Assembly: GCF_022376445.1 (NCBI RefSeq)
Contig: NW_025955482.1
Span: forward strand, 1-25,309
Direction: 5' to 3'
Source of the DNA: Fomitopsis serialis
Lineage: Eukaryota; Basidiomycota; Agaricomycetes; Polyporales; Fomitopsidaceae
DNA: 25,309 nt
Part shown: piece by piece, positions 1 to 10,203 of the stretch
How positions within the stretch are numbered: the first letter of the stretch is position 1
Layout of the letters: every line of letters begins with the position of its first letter
The notes under the pieces: model-generated
The model's database searches: none
The model's input: the letters and a program-made list of their open reading frames with translations, nothing else
Told to the model about the DNA's origin: nothing
Translations under genes and position numbers: made by a program

Positions 1-1546
1 ACGTCGGAACTACTGATCTCTGGGGATGATCGGAATTTCAGAGTCGGACGGCTAGTGAGGACGAGAAGGGTACGTACCCTTGACGAACACCATGACATCG
101 GAGGCATTTCCCGGAGTGTACGTGAACTCCATAGCGCCGAACGTTTGCCTTACGGAGAGCGCGACAATGTCTGTGTAGTTGCTAGAGATCGCCGTCGTGT
201 CTTTGTTGATCTCCGCGTCAAGAATATTCGCCCGGCTCAGCGCATTGCTGTAGTCTTCAACGAAGGTTGTAATCTGCACAAGGCATCAAAACGAACCCAA
301 AAACCCTGACATCTCAGAACTTACCGCGTCATTGGTCGATGAGAACTGGCTCAGGTACAGCGAGCTCCGCGATTGCATCGTGCCACCTGTTGCGACGTAG
401 CTGATGGCGGGATCCCTGGCATGTCCAACAACAAACACGACGGTGTCCGACTGGCCGGTGATGTTCCCAAGATCGTGGGCAAAGGCGAAGCACGGCCAGT
501 CATTGTTGATCGCGCGGAAGTTGGTGTCCTGCGTATTCAGAAGAGTGCCGTTATTGATGAATTGAGCACGCAAGACAAGATCTTGGCCTGTCTGCCATGT
601 CGTGCTGGAAGACTATTCCGCGAGATCAGCGAATCTTCTGCGCAAAATATCCATGACACCTACGCTCTGTGACGCGTAGTATACCGCTCCATCTGGACAA
701 CGCTCAATTGGGGACAAGACATTGATAGACAGACTCACACTGAACACGATCACCACTATCTGTGAACAAGGTCTGATTCTCAAGCTGGACCTGATGGATG
801 ATCACGTCGCCAGTTGTCGTGGTCCAGTTGACTTTCTGACTGTCAGTGCCGGAAACCCACTCCGAACTGATATCCGAATAAACTTGCACGGAATGGGAGT
901 TGGCGTCTGTCGGGGTTGCGTAAACCGACATGTACGAGAACGGTATAGATTGGTTGACGAGACTGGTCGGCTACCGTGCAAGCTTGTACATGAGCGTCGA
1001 CCAAGAAGCAAATGAAGGGTCGCTACCTCGACGGGACTCAAGAAGGTCACTGTCAGCTGAATGGGGCCAGCAGTCAAGACGAAGACACTTTGCGTTGACG
1101 TCCACTGGGGTTTGTGAGCTAGGCAGCACATGAATGTCGAAGAGACACGTACCGACAAGCTGGTCTGCGTAGCTTGTTTGTACGTAGTCTTTGCCACTGC
1201 AGGAGCTCCCAAAAAATTGTAGGACACGCCATCGACTTTCACAAATCCCGCCCATCCAAGCGTCTGAACAGATCGAAACCTTCAGTCGTGGTACCATTGT
1301 TCAGAATTGCCTTGTACGCACATCGCCATTCCAGAACTGAGGCCAAGTGTTACTGAGCGCGGATCCCGAACCTGCATTCTGGGGCAGCCATGCCGATGAA
1401 TAAGGAGAACGAACAGCAAGAGGGACGGAAGGAGGGTTGAAGGGAGTCGCCTTCCACGCGATTGAACCGTGAGCATAACCGACACAAGCAAAGAGAGCGA
1501 CTAGAAAGTTGAAGAGACCAAACATGTTGTCGGTGGAGAAGCCCAC
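1..1546 (-). CDS. gtaA: Secreted glutaminase A (GtaA family), N-terminal part, cut by window edge
   Basis: Fungal GtaA enzymes are secreted and hydrolyse L-glutamine to glutamate and ammonia. Eight exons join in frame: 1546-1322, 1263-1153, 1104-1027, 970-739, 692-664, 612-325, 273-78 and 19-1 (continuing off the left end), with GT-AG introns of 46-58 bp. Family-typical stretches are visible: NPPSVPLAVRSPY, WPQFWNGD, LGWAGFVKVDG, AGPIQLTVTFLSPVE, NDWPCFAFAHDLG, GHARDPAISY and EDYSNALSRAN. They correspond to the DUF4964 and DUF5127 regions and the beginning of DUF4965. About 392 residues are in the window, of roughly 650-700 usual for the family; the C-terminal part is missing only because of the edge. 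A hydrophobic signal peptide (FGLFNFLVALFACVGYAHG) follows the start. The in-frame ATG at 1525, seven codons later, gives a more typical signal peptide and may be the true start. No frame breaks are seen. The family call is sure; the substrate is inferred from the family. Confidence 0.92.
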
Positions 1547-1585
1547 GGACGGGGGAAGAGGAGTGGTCTACAGCACCGCGTCGGT

Positions 1586-1593
1586 CATATATT
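1586..1593 (-). promoter_or_regulatory. Possible TATA element of the glutaminase gene
   Basis: The minus strand reads AATATATG here, about 40 bp upstream of the ATG at 1546. Spacing and composition suit a TATA element, but the motif is weak and nothing else supports it. Confidence 0.3.
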
Positions 1594-2027
1594 GCGCCTG
1601 AGCATGCGAATCAGTTTTCAGGGGATAAACGTTGCCACAGGCTGTCATCATGATGTGATGGTCGAGAACGGTGTATTTGAATGGTCAAGTATGAGTCGCA
1701 TCGCGATGTATATGACTCTGAGAATCGCCAGTTGGCAGTCGCCCATTGACAGATCGCAACAAACCAGTGAGCGTCTAGACTTGGCATCTGTGCCTTTCAG
1801 AACTTCCGGAACTAATGTATGTTTATTCTGATAACATGAAGACCGTGAGCCGATACTGACCATGAACGTTTGAACACGCACATGCAACAGACCGCTCACC
1901 TTCCTGGTCACTCTGACGGTGGTGCAATGAACGTACTGTACGGTGTTGTGGCGTTGATCAAGTGTTGATGCGGCAGACAGTAAGTGGCGCTGCACAGCCA
2001 CAATGGCCGCCGTAATGCATTTGTCCC
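1594..2027. other. Intergenic region upstream of the glutaminase gene
   Basis: This spacer lies between the glutaminase start and the decayed chitinase copy. Open frames here are short, lack recognisable motifs and do not join through plausible introns. It presumably holds the glutaminase promoter. Confidence 0.5.
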
Positions 2028-2580
2028 AATTGAGCGCTCAACACACGCTAATGGATAGGGATCCAGGAGCTTGACCGGGTCTCGGGCTTCAAATTGACGA
2101 GAAAACCAAGGCCCCGGGGACATGCATAGCTAAACATCCGATGGCCAGAAGCAAACGATGGGGTACGCAGCAAAGGCACGATTATGCCATGGGACACTGG
2201 TTCCCACAAAGCATCAGTCGACTAGTCGCAACTTGGTCGCAACAGCTAACTCCTTCCTGACCGCATCCGTCAAGTCCCGCTGGTTCTTGTGTCCACCATG
2301 CATGTTAACGTCCACCCTGTGTAAACGTCGCCTTTATCCCTAGCGAGACCGAGTCGTCATAGATCACAACCTGGTCCGCCGCACCTGTGCAAAAGCGGAG
2401 ACATCAGTGAGTGGATTGCCATTCGCGTCTGCGAAGGGTACGGTCTGTACGGTCTGTACGGCTGCGCTCATCTTATTAGGGGAGTGTCGCCCGGAGAAGC
2501 CGCAGAGACAACAAGAAGTTCGCCGTATCGCTGGGCGAGACGATGTTCCTGCCGTTCCCTGCCTGGCCCTGGCTAAGACA
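2028..2580 (-). pseudogene. Decayed, internally deleted copy of the neighbouring GH18 chitinase gene
   Basis: This stretch aligns with the intact chitinase gene at 4921-6897, in the same orientation. The left part (about 2028-2382) matches the parent's 3' flank and last coding exon (about 4733-5093). The right part (about 2383-2580) matches the parent's second exon (about 5826-6010), including codons for PFADANGNPLTDVSAFAQV. Roughly 735 bp of the parent between these parts are missing, and the join falls on a shared GC dinucleotide. Compared with the parent there are many substitutions, a small loss in the C-terminal coding part near 2310-2325, and an extra 10-bp tandem unit at 2438-2461. The catalytic DxxDxDxE segment, the N-terminus and the signal peptide are absent. 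It cannot encode a working enzyme. Confidence 0.85.
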
Positions 2581-2765
2581 ACGATCATGAGACTCATAAG
2601 AGCCTGTACCACGCGTGTCCACCGGTCGATTCATGCGGTAGACCACTATTTCCAGACTCGGTCTGGGAACGCAGCTTCACCTAAGTAAGTTCACGAGGTC
2701 AAGGTGATAAATATAGGTTTCAGAGAACCCACCAGATGAAGGTAATATACAAGGGGACGATGAGA

Positions 2766-3813
2766 TTACATGTCATCGACACTCCACTGGTAGCTCTCAA
2801 GTCCTCGTCGCCGCTTGTCGTTCTGTCGCTGAAACAGCTTCTTCTCGAAACCGTTGCCGCGATCTGGCATTGAAGATGAGCGCCCTGACACATGGAGCGG
2901 GAGCACAAACAAGACGCACCGACACCGTCCCAACGGTATCCAGGTTTGATACCATACCGATTTGGCGGAGGTGGTGGACCGGAATACTCGGGTTTGCGCG
3001 GACCTTTGGATCGCTTTTTCTGCAGGTGAATCGTCAAAAATCTGGACCCCGCGAGCGAAAGCAGGCGAAACGCACCGTTAAGAAAGCGGCAGCAGGATCG
3101 TTCCATCTGTCCTGAGCCTTCAACTCCTCGTTCATGTCTGCGTCGTTCTTGTCCCGAGCGAACGGACGCGCCCGCATCGCCTCTTCCTCCTTCCTCCTCT
3201 TCTCGACGTCCTCCCGTTGCACAAGACCCTTACCCCACTCCATCTTGCGCGCCTCCTGTTCCTCGCGCTCACGTTTCCGCCGCGCCGCCTCAGCCCGCTC
3301 TGCCGCCATGTCCACCTGCCTGCCAGACGAGTCACGATAGACAGTCTCCTGCGCCGCAGCCTGCTCCTCCAGCTCCTTCTCCTTCGCCGTCTTGCCCCCC
3401 TTCTCGCGCGGAAGTGTCTTCTTGAGCTGCGCGGCCGTAAGGAGACCGCCCTTGAACGCGGGCTGCTCCTCGACCACTTGCGGCTGCTCGTCCGCGGCCG
3501 GGGGCGGCGACTCTTCGCGCTGCTCCCCCTCGCGGACGGTCGCCCAGCCCGACGCCTCGTCCATCCGCTGCCGCTTCTTGAACCCGCGGTCCTCCGCCAC
3601 CACCGCGTCAGCGACCTCGTCCTCGTCTGCCTCGCGGTAGCTGTCCCAGCCGAGAACGTCGTGGTCTTTGATGAAGGACGCGCCGGAGCTGCCTGCTTTC
3701 GAGGACGCGGCTGTGCCCGCCTTGCGTTTCTTCTTCTTGGGTGCGGATGTGCGCGAGAGGATCGCGTCGGCCTTGGGGCCTGACATGTACTTGGCCGCAA
3801 GATAGGCCTGCAT
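2766..3813 (-). CDS. BUD13: Pre-mRNA-splicing factor BUD13 (Cwc26)
   Basis: BUD13 is a nuclear spliceosome protein; in yeast it is part of the RES complex with Snu17/Ist3 and Pml1. Three exons join in frame: 3813-3076, 3019-2920 and 2863-2766 (introns of 56 bp each), giving 311 residues. Typical features are visible: the N-terminal [18 protein letters not shown] (residues 2-19); a basic nuclear-localisation run PKKKKRK (25-31); [14 protein letters not shown] (156-169); an acidic/basic helical stretch with WGKGLVQ (193-199); then the C-terminal [21 protein letters not shown] and the ending SYQWSVDDM, the family signature. The ATG at 3813 is chosen because the conserved N-terminus starts there. 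A very short upstream exon cannot be excluded, because homologues often carry one to three residues more. The gene lies between the chitinase pseudogene and the intact chitinase gene. No frame breaks are seen. Confidence 0.95.
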
Positions 3814-4920
3814 TACGGGATCTCAAAGCCTCAGACTGAACGGGCAAGGGTGTGGGTGAGGAGGAGGATACGTCAAGGGGCGGTCACGGTCCGGCGCGCG
3901 TAGGGTGTTTTGGCGTCTATATGAATCCTCAAACTCATGAAAATATTCACCACTCTCGCAGTAGTGCTCCAAAAATCATTTCAAGTGGTAACATACATAC
4001 ATAGAATGTACAAACATAGACTGAAATAACATCGATCTGTGACACAGAGGGGCTCGCTACAAAGCAAGGGCGACACAGGCTGCTTGCGTGGGGTTGAGAT
4101 ATGTTACAGATCGGTGAAGGTGGATATGTAGTACATCGCATGTCCTTTGCACCGGCACCATTTCATGTTGATCCCATGGTTGAAGTCGGCGAGCAAGAGT
4201 CGGACAGTGGGTGGTCAGTTAAACTTATATAGCAGCACTCATTGTGAGCTTGTTCATTTGACAATGGCCTCACATCCACAGCAGCAAATGGCTGCGAAAA
4301 GGCTTTGCCAGTGGCCTGGGGCCACGGCGCGACGTCAGAAATTGGCCCTGTGGCCGCGGCGGGAGTTCGGGCGCCTAAGTCCAACTTCGCTCGAATGGAC
4401 GTTGTCAGAGCCGTAAACCTGTATCAACCACGCTCCTATGGACATCAAAGTAGATCTTCCGGAGGAGTGGCCCATCGCGCAAATTTGAGTGATTTTCAAT
4501 CGGATTTATAGGGATTTGTGAACGAGCAGAAGCACATTCTATACAGCAGAGGGCGGGAATAATCGTTTGCGAATCGACAATTTGTACTTGTTTGTTGCCT
4601 GGCTGCACCCCCTAGGCCGAAGTATGCTCGCTTCGCTCGCAATTAATGGGATGCGCACTCTGCTCTCGGACTGAGGGAGACCCATAAAGTGCTAGAGTGG
4701 CTGAGATCGTGGCCCGATACGGTGCATATTAAGCGCTCAATACACGCTCACGTGAGGAGCTTGACCAGCAGGGCTCTGACCAGTGAACTGACGAAGTGAT
4801 CCAAGTAAGTAGGACCCTGGGGGGCACGCATAGCTAAACAATGTGAAAGCGGATCCGACAACAAGCAAACGACAGTAAAGATAGAAAACATCGCCACAGA
4901 AAGCTGGTTCCCATAAACCA
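3814..4920. other. Spacer between BUD13 and chitinase; 3' flank of chitinase
   Basis: About 1.1 kb without a supported gene. Its left end should carry the BUD13 promoter. The part from about 4733 to 4920 is the 3' flank of the chitinase gene, and its homologue is still recognisable next to the pseudogene at 2028-2230, which marks the extent of the duplicated block. The remaining open frames (for example 4147-4416) show no motifs and no joinable exons. Confidence 0.5.
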
Positions 4921-6897
4921 TCAATCACGACCCAACCCCTTCCTGACCGCATCCGTCAAGTCCCACTGGTCCGTGTCTCCGCTGATGTCAAACATATTCA
5001 CGCCCAACATCCCGACACCCTGCGCAAAAGCCGCCTTCATCCCCAGCGAGAGCGGGTCGTCGTAGGTCACGACCTGATCCGCCGCGCCCGACCGCAAGAA
5101 CGGCGTGCTCGAGCACGCGTCCCACTCCCGCGTGAACCCGCTCCATCCGTCGTACACGCTGTCGATCTCCCTCCCGTTCGCGAGGTAGCGCGTGGGCGAG
5201 CTGCTCCCGTCCGGGCTTGCGTCCCCCGACTGGCCGTCGTACGGCTCTTGCGGCGTGTACTGGAGGATGCCCTGCGCCACGAGTGCGCGGAACTGCACCT
5301 GCCCGTTGGCTGCGCTTCCGTCCTCATTCGTGGCCATAATCGGGGGCGTTGACATTGAACTCTCTGACTCGGAAGACGCAGCAGAGCCGCCAGACACATC
5401 CTCGGACATACCTCCCGAACCGTACGCGTCCGTGTCTGCGTCCGTCCACTGCAGGAGCGACGATCGAGCGCGGTGCCGGTTGCGCAGACGCCGGCGATGC
5501 GCGCGCCGACGAGGAGGCGCCGATCGTTGGCGGAGGCGCGTCGCGCTCGATTGCGATATGTACCCGTACGCGGGAACCCCGAGCACGAGCTGGCTGGCGG
5601 GGAAGCCTGCGGAAGTCCACGCTTTCACGGCAGCCGCGGCGCTCGCAGCGGGCTGCGTCGAGTTGTGGCACGCGTCGCTGAGGGGCGCGTTGGGGCCGGG
5701 GGTGTTCGATGCTGGGCGAGCGCGTGTCAAGGTCAGTGCGGTCTTTGTTCGCTTTGCGAATAGATTGTGGAAATGAGTACGTACAACCCCATGCATCGTA
5801 GTTCATGATCAGGACCCAATCGAGCACCTGTGCGAACGCAGAGACGTCAGTGAGCGGATTGCCGTTCGCATCTGCGAAGGGCACGGTCTGCACGGCTGCG
5901 CTCATCTTCGCATCGGGCGGGAGCGTGGTCCGGAGAAGCTGCAGAAACGACAGGAAGTTCGCTGTATCGTCGGGTGAGACGGCGTTCCCGCTGTTCCCCG
6001 CCTGGCCGGGGTACTCCCAGTCGATATCGACGCCGTCAAGCCCGAACGTGTCGTAGAACGCGCGGATGTTGTTCGCGAACGTTTCCCTGCTCTGCGCATC
6101 AGACACGGCCGGAGAGAAGTATCTATCCGCTTCCGTTAGCACGCATACATACCACGCGTCGCGGAAGGGACATACTGGCCGCCCGTCCACCCGCCGACAC
6201 TCAGCTTCACCTTCGCGCCGCTATCGTGCGCCGTAGTCACCAATCGCCCGAGCAGATCCTGCGCCTCATCCGAGCCGTCCCACGTCAAGTTGTATGTTTG
6301 GTCGGGCACCGCGAACGCGAAGTCGATCCAGTCGAACCGCCCAAAGTCGATCTTCTCCGGCGGGAACGCGGGCGCCGCCCAGTCCGGGTAGTACGCCATG
6401 ACCAAAGGCGTCGCCACCGGTCCCGGTGCACTGCTCGGCGAGGGCGCAGCGGGTTCTGGGGCGCTCGCCGTCGCGGAAGGTGCGGGTGTGCTCGTCGGCG
6501 GCGCGGTGGGTGTCGAGCTGAGAACAGCGGTGCTAGACTGAATGGTTGAAGACGAAGCCTGCGCAGTGGGAACTAGCGCTCCCAACGCTGACTGCACGCC
6601 ATCCGGCGGGAGGAAGAATATCGCCTCAGAGTCCAAGCCCGAGGATGTCGTAGCACCAGCACTAGGGGACGCAGAGCTCGACGTGGACATCCCGGCGGGC
6701 GTGCTTGATGACGAGACTGCGGTGGCCGATGGATCTGCAGACGACAGTGTAGAGGCCCCGGGTACAAGGAGTGTTGAAGTGACAGTTTCCGTGACAGCCA
6801 GATCATCCTGCGCGGGCGCCGCGAGATCCCAGGGTACGCCGAAGGCTAGGCTCGGGAGGAAGAGAAGCGCGACAGATATGGATCGACGAAAAGACAT
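4921..6897 (-). CDS. Secreted GH18 chitinase with Ser/Thr/Pro-rich N-terminal linker
   Basis: GH18 chitinases cleave beta-1,4-linked N-acetylglucosamine chains and serve in fungal wall remodelling or nutrition. Three exons, 6897-6176, 6122-5785 and 5711-4921 (introns of 53 and 73 bp), join in frame to 616 residues. A signal peptide covers about residues 1-20 (SVALLFLPSLAFG). A long Ser/Thr/Pro/Ala-rich region, probably O-glycosylated, covers about 35-160. The GH18 barrel follows, with MAYYPDW (167-173), KLSVGGWTGGQYFSPAVSDA and the catalytic DGVDIDWE (270-277), so E277 should be the proton donor. Later come VLIMNYDAWG, PGPNAPLSDAC, VLGVPAYGY, VVTYDDPLSLGMKAAFA and GVNMFDISGDTDQWDLTDAVRKGL. 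The second intron is placed at its GTACGT donor, giving WGSSNTPGP. One oddity is an arginine-rich block at 412-436. A decayed partial copy lies at 2028-2580. Confidence 0.93.
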
Positions 6898-9513
6898 TGC
6901 AAAGGGGTTTTGTCAGTCAACGACAATGCGAAAGCAGATTGTGCGAAAGCGAAGGAAAGCGAATGAGGGCCTGCCTGGAGAAACGAGCTAGACTGGGTGG
7001 TCCGCTGGAGAGACCCTCTCCTTCACGCAGAGATGACCATTGCTGCGTTGCGAACGCGACTGCGACCGATAATGGACCATGTCAGCCGCTGGATACCGCA
7101 GTCCAGGCCATATGGACAACTCAACGAAGTCATTTCAAAATCGCCCGACTGTTTCGTCGCAACTCTCCGGACCCAACCCCAGATCATCCCCTTAGCGTAT
7201 TTTGCTTCCGTCTTGTTCTGGTTTCTGTCGTGCGCAGTGTGTATTGAGGTTTGGCAGGACGCAAGTACAGCCCACCTGAGCAGACACAGCTGTTCGGGTC
7301 ATCGTGACTGATGCTAGCGAGGGGCTCATCGTCCCGAGGCGAGCTAGACGAACGGGATGTCACGCTGTGCTTCCGAAAGGTACAGTCCGACTGGCACGTA
7401 CCTTGGCCCAGCGGCCGTCGGGGACCCGCTGTCTGACGCCGTCGATGCACACTATCACCGGAAGCCCGCGTTGGATGTAGAGACGGCCCGAGGGTTAACG
7501 TTCAAAGTTCAGTTGACACAGACCCATCATACCGTTGTATCACCGAGACGTTATGAAGAATGCGAAGACGAGGAAGCGCAATTAATCACCGAAATCAACA
7601 TTTGCGCATGTGCATAATGAAAGAACTCGAAGACTGGCCGCCATTTCGACGTCGAAGTACCGGGCTGTCGACGTGGGATGTCGATCTATCGTTGACAAGG
7701 CTCTAGGCTCGTACCGACGTCTGTGGCGTGTCCCTCGAAATCTGACCCGCGCATCCACCATCAGGAATTGTCCCCCTATTGAGGATCTTTGTGCACTTTC
7801 TCTCGCGGTGACAACGGGGATGGACAGAACCACGCGCGACGTTTCAGCTACTCCGGTCCTGAGGCATATGGGGCCTAGACGTACGGCCCAAGCGCATTCC
7901 CGAGTGCGGCCCGCAAGGCCAATGACACCCGGCTTGTACCAAGGGGCATGAGCGGAACAGAGGATCCATCTACATGCGGGAGGATCAGGGCGTGGACAGA
8001 TGTCAACTTGCGTACGGGGATGTTGGCCTGAAGAGGAAGGGGGACGCTCGAGACGTCGGGACGTGGCAACTGGCAGAGGACACGTCCGACTGTGGCTGAT
8101 GCTGGTTCGAGGCGTAGAGATGTGACAATATACGAAGCAGCCTGTCGCTGAGACATCCCTCCGGAGCTCATATGCTGCCATGCACGCACCAACAAGGGAG
8201 GATCCGTCGATCATGGGCGAACATCTGCGAGGAGAATGCGAAGTAGGCCATAATCAATCACTCACAGTTTGGAGAATTGTGATGGGTGAGGTGCACGAAG
8301 GAATCACATTTCCTTTCGAAAGTCAGTGAATTTCCTAGGTTCGCCAGCCAAAGGGCGTGTCGCACGAGATGATTGACGTCAACTTTCGAGACAATGCTGA
8401 GCGGTAATTATATCGCGCACCATACGCGAGAACACTTGGCCAGCGTTGTTGCATGACAACGGCGGCGTGCCGCGGAAGATCTGCGCCACGCCAATTTGGC
8501 ACGCAAATGAATAATAAACGACGACCGCGGATGTCTGTCCTTCGTAGCGGTCCCAGTAAGGATAAGAAGCACAACAAGACACGAATGGAACGTGGGAGGG
8601 AGGGTATTGTCTCCCAAATGGGGTGAACATCCCAATCGAGCTCAACGCGTTGGCTTAATGCCGAGTTCTCCATTTGGTGACATGGCTGCCTTTATGGGCG
8701 CGAAGACGGAACAAGTCACAACAATGCAGTTCGGAATGACAGGGTTCGATGCAGGAAGGTGAAACGCTGGCGCTCGCACTCACCGTCGCGAATATTAGTC
8801 AAGCCGACGCGTGTCCCACAGTCCCGCACCCCCTCGAGGCTTCTCATAAGACATGAGGCAGACGCATATACGCGGAGCCAACGGCGACAGGGCGCGAGGC
8901 GAAACGAAGAAGGGGCGGGCCGGAGGAGGCGTCGAGTCATGTCGGTGGCGGAATCCGTCGCCGGGCGCGATTGGATGGCGGCGAGGTCGCCGGGCGCCAC
9001 GATCAGTTGAGCGGGCCAATGGGTGCACACAAGCGATGGCCGACCGCAGCGGGCAGCCGCACAAGGGCCGCGCTGACGGCAGCCGCACAGAGATGCCAAT
9101 GAATAGGGACAATGGCAGCGCGAACAAGGTGTTGTGCGTGTGAAAGTGACTGGGCAGGGTTCGGGTGTTCTGTTGAGCGAGAAGGTGGGGGGCAGACAGC
9201 GCGACAGCGACAGGTGGCGGGCTTTGGGAGGCCTGGGGGGGATCCGGACGAGACGGAGAGTGCGGGCTGGGCGGGAGCAGGATCTGGACGGAGATCTGGA
9301 TCTGACGCCAGATTAGGTCGGCTTCGGAGCCCGATCCGCGCGCCTGTGGCGGGTCGCGTCTCATTAGGGCACGTGCTGCGAGAAGGCCGTGGTTGGCTGG
9401 ACGGGCGTCTGCGAGGACATTGGAGGATTTGTGTCCGCGGTGTGTCGCCGATCGGCGAGGCGCCGCATCTGCGCCTTGCCTGCCACAATGGAACACCACC
9501 CACGGGGCCTCTG
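6898..9513. other. Long divergent spacer between chitinase and the proline-rich gene
   Basis: About 2.6 kb separate the start of the minus-strand chitinase from the start of the plus-strand proline-rich gene. It must hold both promoters. Several open frames of 80-210 codons occur (minus strand 7582-8214 and 7875-8195; minus strand 8379-8645). None shows a family motif, a signal peptide or joinable exons, so I do not call them genes. The segment from about 8750 to 9500 is very GC-rich and produces long shadow frames on both strands. An unrecognised or decayed gene in the 7.6-8.7 kb part is possible. Confidence 0.4.
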
Positions 9514-9520
9514 TATAAAA
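9514..9520 (+). promoter_or_regulatory. TATA box of the proline-rich gene
   Basis: TATAAAA occurs 54 bp upstream of the ATG at 9574 and is followed by a C-rich leader. With initiation about 30 bp downstream the 5' leader would be roughly 30 nt, normal for a fungal gene. It is the clearest core promoter motif in the window and fixes the coding strand of the gene. Confidence 0.65.
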
Positions 9521-9573
9521 CACCCGGTCCCAGGTTATCCCTCCTCGTCCCCCCGCCGCACCAGCCTTCTGCC

Positions 9574-10203
9574 ATGTCCACGGCTCTCTTCCCCCCGCCA
9601 CGCATGCCCTCGCCCCAGTACAAGCCCGCCCCGCTCCCCTCCCCGACAGGCAGGCCAGGCATCCCCTGCCGCACCTCCCGCGACCGCCTCCACCTCCCAC
9701 CCCATCCCGAGGAGCCCCCCATCCCGCCCCGACTCATTGGCTCGCCCCTCCTCAAGAGGATGACCGTCAGGCCCGACCAGCCGCACCTCCTCAGCTACAA
9801 GGCCCAGTCCGAGCTGTGGATCGACGGCGATGAGTTTGGAACGCGTAAGACAGAGAGCGCACAGACGTCCCCAGCTTCGTCCCCCTCTTCGCCCGCTCCT
9901 GTCTCGCCCAGACGGCCCGCGCACCGACGGACTCCCTCCATCGTAGTCTCGTCGCCGCGAAAGCGATCGCACTCGCCGCCCCCGAGCCCCATGCCCGCAG
10001 CGCCTCCCCCGCCAGTCCCGCCGATCCCCTCGTCCGCACTCGCGACCCCAGGGGCCAAGCGCGCCACCCTGCGCTCCCCGCCAACGGGCTACTCGCAGGT
10101 GCACATCCCGGACATCGATCACTCATCGCCTCTGGCGCCCACCTCCCAGCTAAAACGCACCAGGTGGGCTCGCAAAGCACCTTCTGTTCGCGGCCTTCAT
10201 TGA
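9574..10203 (+). CDS. Proline/serine-rich protein of unknown function
   Basis: An uninterrupted frame of 209 codons starts with MSTALFPPPRMPSPQYK. I do not recognise a family. The product is dominated by Pro, Ser, Ala and Arg and is probably disordered. It carries several SP and SPRK-type sites (for example VVSSPRKRSHSPPPSP) that could be phosphorylated by proline-directed kinases, and basic clusters that could act in nuclear import. The ATG at 9574 is chosen because a TATA box lies 54 bp upstream; the open frame extends further upstream but would then include the promoter. The C-terminus is uncertain: a possible intron from about 10163 (ACCAG|GTGGGC) to the acceptor before GCCATTAG near 10210 would replace the last ten residues with a longer basic tail. 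An antisense frame overlaps it but lacks promoter support. It is likely a real gene, with no function assigned. Confidence 0.65.
   Translation: MSTALFPPPRMPSPQYKPAPLPSPTGRPGIPCRTSRDRLHLPPHPEEPPIPPRLIGSPLLKRMTVRPDQPHLLSYKAQSELWIDGDEFGTRKTESAQTSPASSPSSPAPVSPRRPAHRRTPSIVVSSPRKRSHSPPPSPMPAAPPPPVPPIPSSALATPGAKRATLRSPPTGYSQVHIPDIDHSSPLAPTSQLKRTRWARKAPSVRGLH

Noticed and set aside
2028..2580. Repeat-induced point mutation as the cause of the pseudogene's substitutions
   Set aside because: The visible changes are of mixed types and the parent copy is not mutated; the pattern fits ordinary decay.
3132..3800. Long arginine- and leucine-rich frames inside BUD13 on both strands
   Set aside because: They are shadows of the BUD13 exon, whose frame carries the family motifs.
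7582..8214. A 210-codon minus-strand frame in the spacer between chitinase and the proline-rich gene
   Set aside because: No motif, signal peptide or joinable exons; composition is like the surrounding non-coding DNA.
8795..9755. Two long minus-strand frames (301 and 250 codons) opposite the proline-rich gene and its promoter
   Set aside because: They are Gly/Arg/Pro-rich shadows in very GC-rich DNA, without motifs, and cover the TATA box of the opposite strand.
9112..10203. A 363-codon plus-strand frame starting far upstream of the proline-rich gene
   Set aside because: Its first 154 codons cross the TATA box and a GC-rich promoter; the ATG at 9574 fits the core promoter.
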